A stretch of DNA of 64,000 bases from Rattus norvegicus (taxonomy: Eukaryota > Chordata > Mammalia > Rodentia > Muridae), in assembly GCF_036323735.1 (NCBI RefSeq), contig NC_086025.1, positions 111,550,688 through 111,614,687 on the forward strand. The letters are read 5' to 3'. Positions 22,884-31,745 of this stretch are shown piece by piece; within the stretch, counting starts at the first letter, position 1, and every line of letters starts with the position of its first letter. The notes beneath the pieces are model-generated. The model worked only from the letters and a program-made list of their open reading frames with translations, was not told the origin of the DNA and did no database searches. A program made the translations under genes and the position numbers.

Positions 22884-24639
22884 AATAATGTTTCAATAAT
22901 TTCAACCATATTAAGAATCTCTGAGCCAAGATGTTGATAAATATTTCTTGTGCACCTACTATGGGCAAAACTCCTAGATTCTAGGGCCTAGAAAATATCA
23001 GGTTATTTCAGAAATATTATTATGACATTAGGGAGTGGTGTACACACACCGGGTAGTCTCAGTCGAAGGTAAGAGTGTCCAGAAAGGCGGGTGGCCTCCC
23101 TTAGAGCAAAAGCTCTATTCTTTCTCTGTAGAAACAAGAGGGCATGCTGAGAAGCCTGGAACATTCCGCCATCTTGAAGGCCAGGCGAGGACTTGTGCAG
23201 TTCTGAGCTTAGAAAAGACAACCAGGGATGGTGGAGGTGTGAGTTCAAAAGCAGTGGAGGTGCCATTCAAGGACAGTGGAGGTGCAGACTGACTATCTGA
23301 GGTACCACGCACAAGCAGGTGGAGACACCCCGGATGCTGCAGGAGCTGGAAAGTTCATCGGGGGGAAGGCATCAAACTGGACAGAGCAGTATTGTTGTTG
23401 TTTCTCATACACTGAAGTAAGAGGCACAAAAGGATGGAGTAGGTGAGGATGGCTTGTGGACCAGCCCCTGGCTCTTCCTCTGCAGGGCTGGCAGTCCTGT
23501 GGGGGCGAGAGGAGTGGGGACAGAGGGAAGGCCGGAACTGGAGAGCACCAACAGAGCAGGTCTCTAGTCCCTGGAGATGATGCTTCCTCTAAGGTTACAG
23601 CAGATGCTAATTCTCCAAGTGGCAAACCACACAACATTCGTGTGCCCTCTTGGAGTTTTGACTAAGTTTGTTTTCTGAAAGAACCAGTTTAGCTCCCCAC
23701 CCTAGGACTCCTAAGGCAGTTTCTGAGCAGTTCAAGGCTTCCACCCAGCACTCAGTACGTGCCAGGGTCACGCCCAGCCACCTTTCCACCACAGGCTTGA
23801 ATCCCAGGGAAGACACCGACCTGTCAGGGAGTTCAGGAGTTCACACAGAGAGACCTTTCAGTTATCTGCAGAGGGGAATATTTCCTTTATTCTCCCCTTC
23901 CACAGAGTGTGGCCTTAACAGGTGGCTGTTTCCCTTTCTTATCCCTCCACGGACTCATTAATTTCAAAAGCAACCACAGAGGCAAGGAACTATTTCCTGA
24001 TTCTTCTTTTCATGGAGAGGTAAAAAAAAAAAAATAACCATCTCATGAGACCGCACACAAAAATCCTAATGAAAGATAGAGAGCAAGAGAGACGAGAGGA
24101 GGTCAGGCCTGGTTTTCAGCTGCCATTACCAGAAGACTCTCAGGGAGTAAACCGGAAACCTGTTAGCTAGATCTTCAGAGTGGGCACAGAGCATAATCCA
24201 AGGTGGGATGGGAGAATCTTTCTGGAATGTCCACTTTCTCACCCTAGACCCTGACTTGAAGAGGCGCCAATAACCCAGCCCTTGTTGAAGCTGTTCTGAA
24301 CACTCAGAGATGCCAACTTGTCAATACCGTAAGAGCCATGCATGCCGATTCACAGGAATCCCCAAACTCCGGTTTTAGGAAGTGCATGCAGTTTGCAAAT
24401 CAGCACCAGTCACTTCCTAAGTGACCATGGTGAGGTGGTCCCAGGCTTGGGGAACCCCAAGACTGAAACTGTAGGAAATGAAAAGTCTGGTCAAACAGGG
24501 CCCTGAAACTCACTAGCTCTTCCAGCCTGAGCCTCGTGGAAAAGGGACTATTAATCCAGCCCTCCCCTCAGCCTGGAGGCAAGCACCTGGGTTGGGCACC
24601 TGGGGACACCGCTGGGGACAGTGCCAAACCCACAGCTCC
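22881..24639. other. SINE-free promoter-proximal intron 1 sequence
   Basis: No rodent SINE or LTR recognised; moderate GC. Short frames here are scattered and carry no domain. Confidence 0.45.
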
Positions 24640-25450
24640 TGTGAGCATCACACATCCCTAGGAGGTGGGGGGGGGCTGTTGCAATTCTAACACTTTATAG
24701 TCGATCGAGGCGGAAGAGAGTACGGCTCGGAGAGAAAGTTAGAGGAGGTGAGTAGCTGCGGACTTGGAACAGATGGGCGTCTAATGAAAATACTTAAGCC
24801 CTTTTGATGCACAAGTGACCCAGAGCCGTCGCAAGTCTGCGTGTCTGCTGCGAACCACAAGATGTTTAGAAAATCACAACACTAAGGGATCCGTAAAATA
24901 AATAAAAAAAAAGCCCACAAAACCCTGATTTTCAAAAGCACATTTATACCAGGTCACCAATATCCGATTACATTTGCCCTAAAATAAAGACACAGATTTT
25001 CTCTAATTTTTCTTGGCTGAAGATCTCTTATCCCTCTAACCAAAATCCAAGGGATGTAAGCAGCTGCCAGGATCATGTCCCCAAAGCAACCCTCATTCCC
25101 TCTGCTTTCTTCCTCTTTCGGCATCAAAGCCTGCCATAAATGTTTAATTACATGGAAGCTGCCTCCCCACTGCAAATGACTGGCGCTACGAAAGGCTTTT
25201 CATTTTTTTTTTAAAAAGAGAGGCGGAATGCGTGTGTGTAAAACGGTCCCTATTAATTTCCTGATATTGACTCTCTGGCTGGGGAGGAGCACGGAGTGTT
25301 CAGCAGAGAGCACCTCTGCAGAATGTTAAAGGCAGCGCTTGGACTGAGAAAGGGTATCAAATGCAGTATGCGTCAAACAGACCATTGCTCAATGAAGTCA
25401 CTTAGCTATTCAAAACATGTTCAGCCATCACTCAACCGTTTGCACCAAGC
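24640..25450. promoter_or_regulatory. Candidate conserved regulatory block in promoter-proximal intron 1
   Basis: About 800 bp with no recognised transposon or gene. It is AT-rich yet keeps scattered CpGs (TCGATCGAGGCGG, AGCCGTCGC, ACGGTCCC, CGCTACGAAAGG), unlike surrounding decayed sequence, and contains homeodomain-like TTAATTA, CATAAATG and TTTATTA-type words. It lies 1.6-2.4 kb downstream of the exon 1 donor. Enhancer function is inference from unique composition and position. Confidence 0.4.
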
Positions 25451-26699
25451 ACACCGGGAGGGGGCATTCGATGTAAGCTCTTTTCCCAGACTAGTGTTTG
25501 GCTTAGTATAGGCTAGACCCCCCTCCTCGCCAGGACCACGTCAGTTTTGCCCTCTCCCCCATCTGCTGGCCCCAACTCCCTGCAGCACCATCCCACGTTG
25601 AGCTTAACAAACAGTTCTGCAGTGCTCGCTTCCCGACGCCACCTCAACGGGCCTCCAGGCTTGGTTCACATCAGTGGAACACATACAAGCCTCTTTCCAT
25701 ACAGGGGCATATGTGTCTCTCTGCCTGTCTTCCTATAGGTGGCTTTTGCACACAGACAGATATAGCTATGCAAATTCACTCCTTCCCATTAAAGTCTGTG
25801 GGTAAATGCAGCTTGTATGACCTACAGAGTTCCCCCCTCTTGTGTTTATTAACGTGTCCCAAAAGCACATGCCTTCCTCATGTCCTCATCTCCTGGCCTT
25901 TACGTTGTGGGAGCCCCTCGGCCCATAGCACATGCAGTACACTTGCCCCAGTGACTCTGCAAGATCAAGACCAACAGCTGACACCCCCACCCATGCTTTC
26001 CCATTCCCCCTCAACCTCTCCATGCCCTCGCCTCCTGCCTGCACAGTGCTGACTCGACTTGCTTCTGGATGACAGACATGTCACTCTGCGTGGAAGCAAA
26101 TCCGCGCTCAGCCTAACCCGCAAGTGACCGCTGTTTATTAGAACTTGGGCTTGTTTCCTGTGAGAGACACATGCATTTTAGACTTCGTAAACCTTAAAAC
26201 ACACACCACACACACACACATACACAGCCAGCCACCTCAAATGATCCGCGGGGCTCGTAGACATTACGAAATGCTCTTGAACTCGACATGAGCTCCTGGA
26301 ATAATTAGAATCTACCAAATAAGGATTCTTAGAAACAACAGATTTTTTTTTTTAAGGGAGACTTGCAGATGGTGCTGGGCCTGTAACTTTTGAGGAGTGA
26401 GGAGAAGAGGAAGAACATTTTTTCTGAATCCTTCATTGCAAAAGGCTGAGCAGCACGCAGAGAAGCAATCATTTTCCCTCCTCATAGGTGGCCAAGCTAG
26501 ACCCAAAGGCAAACCCTAAGGACTCCAAAGCATCCAGAGAACATCTGACTCTATGGACAATTTCCTGTTTTCACCGTACCATAGATCATTCCAGCGAGGA
26601 GGTTTGGGAAGACGGGGATGGCAGCCAAAGAGTAGAGAGTGTGGGTTTTGCCTATTGATTTTCTTTCCTCTGAAACTAACCCAGCCAACCTTGATCTGC
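25451..26699. other. SINE-free promoter-proximal intron 1 sequence
   Basis: Includes a CA-rich patch at about 26200-26226 and an AT-rich, CpG-retaining stretch at 26228-26340 (GATCCGCGGGGCTCG, ATTACGAAATGC) that may be regulatory. Confidence 0.4.
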
Positions 26700-26820
26700 A
26701 GCAGCGGCGGCGGAGGGAGTGAAGTGGGAAAATGGTGGAATGTGGAGGGGACTTATTTGGAGGCGGGAGGGGGGTGGAGGGGAGGGGAGGGGCGGCGTGG
26801 GAAGGGGGAGGAGGTAGGAA
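26700..26820. other. G-rich tract (potential G-quadruplex) beside exon 1
   Basis: Starting with GGCGGCGGAGGGAG at about 26706, this continues into repeated runs of three to six G (GGGAGGGGGG, GGGGAGGGGAGGGG, GGGGGAGGAGG). It lies on the plus strand, which is the template strand for Cacng2, within 120 bp of the exon 1 donor in intron 1. The RNA-like strand is correspondingly C-rich. Confidence 0.8.
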
Positions 26821-26823
26821 ATC

Positions 26824-26832
26824 AAATACCTT
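26824..26832 (-). other. Cacng2: Splice donor of Cacng2 exon 1
   Basis: On the minus strand the exon end reads AAG followed by GTATTT, a good match to the vertebrate 5' splice consensus. The exon/intron boundary is between 26830 and 26829, giving a phase-1 intron that splits codon 71 (Gly). Confidence 0.93.
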
Positions 26833-27040
26833 CGAGGCAGCAGGTTCTCCATAATCCGGAATGGGTCATAACTTCCTCGTTCTTTTTGCTGGTTTCATTC
26901 TCACTGACACTTTTGGTCTTGCAAACCCCTCTGGAGTACAGCCAATAGTCGGTTCCCACAGCGATGGTCATCAAGCTGAAGGCAGCGAAAGCACCAACGG
27001 TGGTTAAAAGCATTTGAACACCTCGATCAAACAGCCCCAT
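26830..27040 (-). CDS. Cacng2: Stargazin (TARP gamma-2), first coding exon
   Basis: Encodes the N-terminus of stargazin, the four-pass membrane auxiliary subunit that traffics and gates AMPA receptors at synapses and was first named a voltage-gated calcium channel gamma subunit. The translation starts MGLFDRGVQMLLTTVGAF and covers residues 1-70 plus one base of codon 71; the full protein is about 323 residues. Visible features are a cytosolic N-terminus, TM1 at about residues 9-29, the start of the first extracellular loop, an N-glycosylation sequon at Asn48 (NET), and the claudin/PMP22-family GLW (62-64) and Cys67/Cys68. The start ATG has A at -3 and G at +4. The reading frame runs three codons into the intron before a stop, but the real exon ends at the donor after base 26830. 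The remaining exons lie beyond the left edge. Identity rests on my memory of the conserved protein and is near certain. Confidence 0.98.
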
Positions 27041-27050
27041 AATTCTTCAT
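27027..27050 (-). CDS. Short uORF overlapping the Cacng2 start codon
   Basis: On the minus strand an ATG at 27050-27048 opens a seven-codon frame (MKNYGAV, stop TGA at 27029-27027) that overlaps the stargazin ATG (27040-27038) in a different frame. Its ATG has A at -3 but A at +4; the main ATG has A at -3 and G at +4. If the mRNA includes this position, scanning ribosomes meet this ATG ten bases before the main one. Whether it is translated is inference. Confidence 0.55.
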   Translation of the reverse strand: MKNYGAV

Positions 27051-27480
27051 TATATAAACACCCAACCGACTTCTGGTTCTCAGGAGCGTGTGTGTGAGGG
27101 TGCGAATGGTAATTCCACTACTAATATAATGGATATATGTGTGAATAGAGAATATGGAGAGATATAAAAAAAGGGAGATAAGAAAGCTCACGGAAAAGTG
27201 TGTAAATTATAAAGATCACACGGGAAGAGAGGCTTGCCTTTTGAGATCAAAAAACTGTTCCAGTTGCAGCGATTTTTTTTAAAAAAGGGAAAATAAATAA
27301 AAAGACACCCCCCACCCCCCCCAAGTGAGATGCCTTAATCTCTTTTCCTAAAATTCTGGTCTCCAGTTTCCATATGTGATCGCTAATTTGGAGATGGCTT
27401 CCACAGCGCGCCAGGGTACAGCCGAATTCTCAACACCATCTCTCATGGTCCGGACCTAGACAGTTAGAGACTGGAAGAGC
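27041..27480 (-). other. Cacng2: AT-rich part of the Cacng2 5' leader (inferred 5' UTR)
   Basis: This stretch lies between the start codon and the CpG island. It is AT-rich with short A and T runs, a C-run at 27307-27323, and TATATAA-like words just before the start codon. No splice acceptor or other exon boundary was resolved, so I infer that it is continuous untranslated leader transcribed from the CpG island. The exact transcription start cannot be read from sequence. Upstream ATGs are present (see the two uORF entries). Confidence 0.6.
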
Positions 27481-27528
27481 TGGGAAGCAACCTTCGGTCT
27501 TCGTTCGCGGCTCTGCGGCCTGCGCCAT
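27430..27528 (-). CDS. Candidate 32-codon upstream ORF in the Cacng2 leader
   Basis: A minus-strand ATG at 27528-27526 followed by G at +4 opens a frame starting MAQAAEPRTKTEG and ending at a TGA at 27430. An in-frame upstream ATG at 27621 would extend it to 63 residues. It lies in the GC-rich start of the island and probably within the 5' leader. The -3 base is T, so initiation context is only moderate. No protein family is recognised. It could be a regulatory uORF or chance. Confidence 0.3.
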   Translation of the reverse strand: MAQAAEPRTKTEGCFPALPVSNCLGPDHERWC

Positions 27529-27675
27529 GAAAATCCGTGGCTTCGCCAGTTCTCTTCCTTGGGGAGGGAGGGGGTCCTCGGGGTGCCTCCGTTTCAGAGG
27601 AGACTGCCCAGTCTTCTGCAAGCCCTCGAGCTCAGCTGCACCGGTGAGGGGGTCTCGCCTCCCATGGTTGTGCCC

Positions 27676-27720
27676 CGGCGGCGGCGGCGGCAGCGGCGGC
27701 GGCGGCGGCGGCGGCAGCAG
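27676..27720. repeat. CGG/CCG trinucleotide tract in the Cacng2 leader/promoter
   Basis: A run of about fifteen CGG-type triplets on the plus strand with two CAG interruptions; on the transcript strand it reads CCG/CTG. It lies 640 bp upstream of the start codon, within the CpG island and possibly within the 5' UTR. Such tracts are typically length-polymorphic. Confidence 0.9.
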
Positions 27721-27967
27721 GGTTGGCGGGCGCGGTGGCGGCAGGACGAGCAGCCGCGGTTATTGTTGTTGGCGGCGGGGGTAGTGTCGGCGAAGTGGGG
27801 GAGGGAGGGGGTTTCTCCCGGAGAATCGAGGCGGGGTTCCCTCCCCCGATCCGCAAAGCTCCTTGGAAGCCAGCGAGCGAGAGAGCGATGGGGCGCGCTA
27901 GCCGGCGTCTTGCAGCAGGCAGGCCCGCCCGCCTCCCCCGCTCGCGGCCGCGCAGCCCCGGGCCAGG

Positions 27968-28200
27968 CGCTCCCAGCTACAGCATCGCCGTGGTGCTGAA
28001 ACGGACAGCTCACCCCGGCCTGGCTCTTCCACTTACTGCATCGCCGTGGTGCTGAACTGGACAGCTCCCCGAGACAGGGCGCTCTCACCTACAGCATCGC
28101 CGCGGTGCTGGACTGGACAGCTCTCGGAGCAGGAGCGCCCACCTACTGCGTCGCCGTGGTGCTGAACTGGACAGCTCCCCCACTCTGTGCGCTCCCAGCG
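27968..28200. repeat. Four-copy ~56-bp CpG-rich tandem repeat with RE1 half-sites
   Basis: Four copies with periods 56, 56 and 54 bp, followed by a partial fifth (GCGCTCCCAGCG). Each copy contains GGTGCTGAA (27992, 28048 and 28158; GGTGCTGGA at 28104), two intervening bases, then GGACAGC (28003, 28059, 28115, 28169). GGTGCTGAA is the reverse complement of the RE1 left half-site TTCAGCACC, and GGACAGC is the start of the RE1 right half-site, here in opposite relative orientation. Three copies also carry CCGTGGTGCTGAA, matching 13 contiguous bases of canonical RE1 on the minus strand. The array lies 0.93-1.16 kb upstream of the start codon, within the CpG island. Confidence 0.9.
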
Positions 28201-28355
28201 CTCTGTAGCCCGCCAGGAGTGGGGCCGGGCTACGGGGCCTCTGTTGTCCGCGGACGGGCCAGGCCGGGCTGCCTGGCCTCCCCGACTCCTGTTCCACAGT
28301 TCCGGAATGAGCGCTGTCCAGGGCCTCCTGGAGCTGGGAGGAAGGCGTAGCTGGC

Positions 28356-28357
<2 letters not shown>

Positions 28358-28411
<54 letters not shown>
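28358..28411. repeat. (CT)27 microsatellite at the distal edge of the promoter
   Basis: A pure CT dinucleotide run immediately upstream of the CpG island. GAGA/CT tracts near promoters can bind GAGA-type factors, but length alone also fits ordinary rodent microsatellite growth. Confidence 0.95.
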
Positions 28412-28413
<2 letters not shown>

Positions 28414-30839
28414 CTTCCCTCCCCCCTTGGTGTTTCTTCCAGATCAGCCTCCTTTTCATTCCAACTCTACGTGCCCAGAGCTTCAAATACAGCCCTCCCA
28501 TCACAGTCAGACTCTCACAAAACTTCAATCAGCTGCTTCTCCTCCTGGAAGAGAACCTGGATGGGTAATTACAAACATAGTCTCTATGTGCTTTTCTTCC
28601 TCCCCTAAGCATGGGTTCCACACTTTTTGGGGAGGGGAGGTTGTTTTATTTTACTGGCTGGATAGATGCATCTCCTTCCTCATTTTTTTCTTGATCTTTC
28701 TTTCTGGCTAACAGAGGTGTGCATAGCTTTATCTGTGGCTCTGTAGCTTTTCTGTGAAATTCTACATCTTGCTTCCACAAGTAGACATTTTGGAAAGATT
28801 ATTCTTGTGAAGGAATGAGAAGGAGGGTGGCTGGTGACTGGGGTTTGGGCTATAATACTCATCTCAAAGATAAAAATGTTTTCTGGAGAAGTAGGTGGAT
28901 CTTTCCAAGTTTCCCTTGTCATTCATAAATGAGATTGATTTAAAAAAAAAACCTCTCTGTTACGAGCAGGGAAAGACAGGAGCCCTCTCTTGCTCAGCAG
29001 AACCGTGAGCCTGGGCTGTTTCCTGCGTCACCTCTCCAGACTGCGTGTGCAACTTTTCCTTAATGTGACCCTGGGAACTGAAGCACTTAGACAATGCTTA
29101 CTCTGTGGATGGCATGTTTCCTCTGATCGGTTTTGTGACTAAGTAAAAGGAGACCATATGAGAGTCTAGAGTACGTCTTTCCTTCGGGGGGAGGGGCTAG
29201 AGAAAGCTGTGAATCCATTGGGTCAGTTGAAGGGTGTAGAGAGATGGTTTGATTTCATAATTTAATAATTCCATCCTTCACTTTGCCTGGAGATGATCTG
29301 CTTGATAATTTTCATTGATCCAGAGATTAGGGGTGCACGCAGAAGGTGACTGAAGTAGAAATAGTTCCTTGGGTGTAAATCCCAGAGCCCAACTCCTTCC
29401 TCTCATCTGCCAGTCACAGGTAGAAACTACCTGTTTCTCTACCTGCATGAAACTTCCTTTTCTCCCAATCTTGGCTCCCTTCTCAGACTGGAAGGACCCT
29501 GCTGAGGACTGATAGCTGTCTTTCTTGTTCTGAAAGAGGATTGCAGGAGCTCTTCAACCTGTGCTAAGGAATTTTAGTGGAGGCTGGAGCTGGCTTGCAT
29601 GGAAAGGGTTCTTGGGCCTTGGATTCCTGTTGTGGGAGGAACATGGCAGTAGAGAGGAGGTAGAGGATAGTTTGCTCATCCCAGGCACGGTTTAGTAGTG
29701 GCTTGGGTGGGTGTTTCTGTTGGACTGCTATCCTTAAGGAAGACGTGAGGGGCAGGTATCAAGGCTTCTGAGATCACCCAGGTCTTTTGAGCAGAGGAGT
29801 TGGGAGAGACATTTGGGTGTTTTATATGTGTCTGAGAGGTTTCCCTTCACTGATGCCTGTCATCTTGGCTGCCTTTGACCTTCCCATGCATAGTGGGAGC
29901 AAAACAGTTCTTCTCATCCCTTCCCTCTCCCTATCAACCCCTGGGTCTTCTGCTCAGAATCTCAGATGCTTCTGTTTGTCCTCAGACTCTGCTAACCTCG
30001 GAACTGCTGACAGCGGCTGTAGCATTCGCAGCTTTTGATTCATCTTCTGGCCACATCGTCACCGGGAAAACAACAGGGGTGGGGGGAAGGGAAGCGGTCT
30101 CCACAGCCAGCATAGAGACAGTGGAGACTACTGCAGAGAGAATAGGCCTGGGGACACAGCTTAACTCGGGACTTGGACAATTGCCATACTCTATCCAAGT
30201 TGGCTTCCTGAAGACTCAGTTTCAGTGTCTGAAAAGTGGGTCCTTAAGCACTTGTCCACTCCTTTTAGAGCTTCCCAGCCACCCCCTGCTCATTGCTTGC
30301 CACACTGCTATGACTTCAGTCACCACGTTGACCACACTTCATTGTTCCATGACCTTCTCATTGCCTCAAAACCCCTCAAGAGCGAGACCTGAGTCGTGTT
30401 CACTGTTAAGACTTTGGCACCCAAGGACATTCTAAACCATAGCAGACTCTTGGTAAAAGATGCCTAAGTAGCTACCTTGTGGTCTTCATAAGGCAGAAGA
30501 AAGGCAAGGAGCCTGGCGTATAGCAAGGGGGTTGTCTCTCATTTCTCTACCCCATTTAATGCCCAAAACATTCCCTGTCTTCATCTTTTGGACACTTCTT
30601 GTCTCACAGACCTTTCTTTCCAAATGAGTTATATGTCACAGGGTCCTTCTGTAGGCAAGAAAGGCCACCTGGGAGAGCTGGCCCTGTTCAGGCCCTATTT
30701 GCTGCTCCGGGCACACCAGGCACTTGTGCTTAGTGGCTGTTGAATGGATGTCTAGGGAGCGGCTTTGTGTGACTACAGTTTGTTACTTGGGAAGGGCTTA
30801 GAGGAAATTAGCCGAAATGCCACAGGCCTATTTTGAGCT
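28412..30839. other. SINE-free upstream flank of Cacng2
   Basis: About 2.4 kb without recognised transposons. CpG density drops sharply relative to the island. The 186-residue frame at 29875-30435 lacks any recognisable domain. Confidence 0.45.
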
Positions 30840-31165
30840 GCCTCTTTGATGGAGTGGAAATAACATGGGATTTGGGCGCAGCAGACCTGGCCTTGATGTG
30901 CAAGGCTGCCATTTCCTCGTTGTTTGACCTTGGGCAGTTACTTAACCTCTCTGGAAACTTGTCTTTTCATTTATCAAGAACTAGGTTCTCGAGCCTATGC
31001 TGTAGTTGCCCTTGTTGTGTGTTAATAGCTATGGTATCAGTTGACATTTATTGGGTGCTGACCCATGCTGAATCCCACAAGCCTCCTATAAAGGACTGTC
31101 ATTGTACTCCCGTTTACAGGTGAGGAAACAGAGTTACCTGTAAGATGCGAGTATCTGGCATCATT
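30840..31165. repeat. Two MIR/L2-type fragments
   Basis: 30840-30985 is forward MIR (TTTGACCTTGGGCAGTTACTTAACCTCTC). 31030-31165 has reversed-MIR/L2 style GTTTACAGGTGAGGAAACAG. Confidence 0.7.
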
Positions 31166-31566
31166 TTTCACACTTAGGGAGTGACAGACCTCAGAGTCTA
31201 ATCCATCATCTGGGCTGAACCCAACCTCCGAGCGTTCTGAGGAAAGGCCTTGCATTAAGACTATCAGCTCCTCAGCCAGTTTACAGAGAAACTCCTGTGT
31301 GGGGATGTGTTCATACTGACGCCACACTCAGGTCAAGTGATCCTCAATTATGTGCTAAGAACTTTTCCTTTAGGTGAGCAAGAGCCCAGAGAGGTCACAT
31401 TCCAAGGTCCTAGGTCAAGTCAATGGGTCAACAGAGACAAGTACAAAGTCAACTCATTCAGGGTTTTTTTTGTTTTGTTTTGTTTTTAAATCCAAACTCA
31501 ACCATCTACTGTGTGTGAGGTACTGGGCTGACTCCTGAGGAGAGGGAGGGTCTCAGGAAAAGTGAA

Positions 31567-31690
31567 GGGAAGCCTGTGATCCCAGCACTTGGGAGGCAGA
31601 GGCAGGAGGATCACTGTGAATTTCCATGCCAGCTAGAGTGCACATGCCAGCTAGTGAGCACACACACACACACACATACATACACACACA

Positions 31691-31744
<54 letters not shown>
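31567..31744 (+). mobile_element. B1 fragment followed by (CA)n(GA)n
   Basis: GTGATCCCAGCACTTGGGAGGCAGAGGCAGGAGGATC is canonical B1. 31659-31693 is CA-rich and 31694-31744 is pure GA. Confidence 0.9.

Positions 31745-31745
<1 letters not shown>

Larger units (their letters stand above)
1..26829 (-). other. Cacng2: Cacng2 intron 1 (5' portion)
   Basis: All sequence from the donor to the left edge is inferred to be intron 1, because exon 1 is on the minus strand and no further stargazin-coding segment (loop residues after 71, TM2-TM4 or the TTPV C-terminus) was recognised on this strand. Cacng2 is known to have a very long first intron in mammals, so an intron above 26 kb is expected. Open reading frames within it are low-complexity or repeat-derived. 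Confidence 0.9.
27400..28345 (-). promoter_or_regulatory. Cacng2: CpG-island promoter region of Cacng2
   Basis: This is the only long CpG-dense, GC-rich segment in the window; flanking DNA is strongly CpG-depleted. It begins about 360 bp upstream of the stargazin start codon and contains runs such as GCGGCCGCGC and a CGG tract. Its position before exon 1 of a minus-strand gene makes it the likely promoter. No TATA box is evident at a fixed position. The distal half contains a tandem array carrying REST/NRSF-like half-sites. Confidence 0.85.

Noticed and set aside
24596..24627. Possible canonical RE1 site (GGGGACAGTGCC)
   Set aside because: The right half is close but the left half matches poorly; too weak to call without a matrix score.
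27559..28088. Frames of 110-164 codons across the CpG island on both strands
   Set aside because: GC-rich DNA lacks stop codons; repeats in the proteins simply reflect the triplet tract and the 56-bp array. No known protein matches.
29875..30435. 186-codon plus-strand frame upstream of Cacng2
   Set aside because: No recognisable domain, no splice or promoter context, and composition like flanking DNA.
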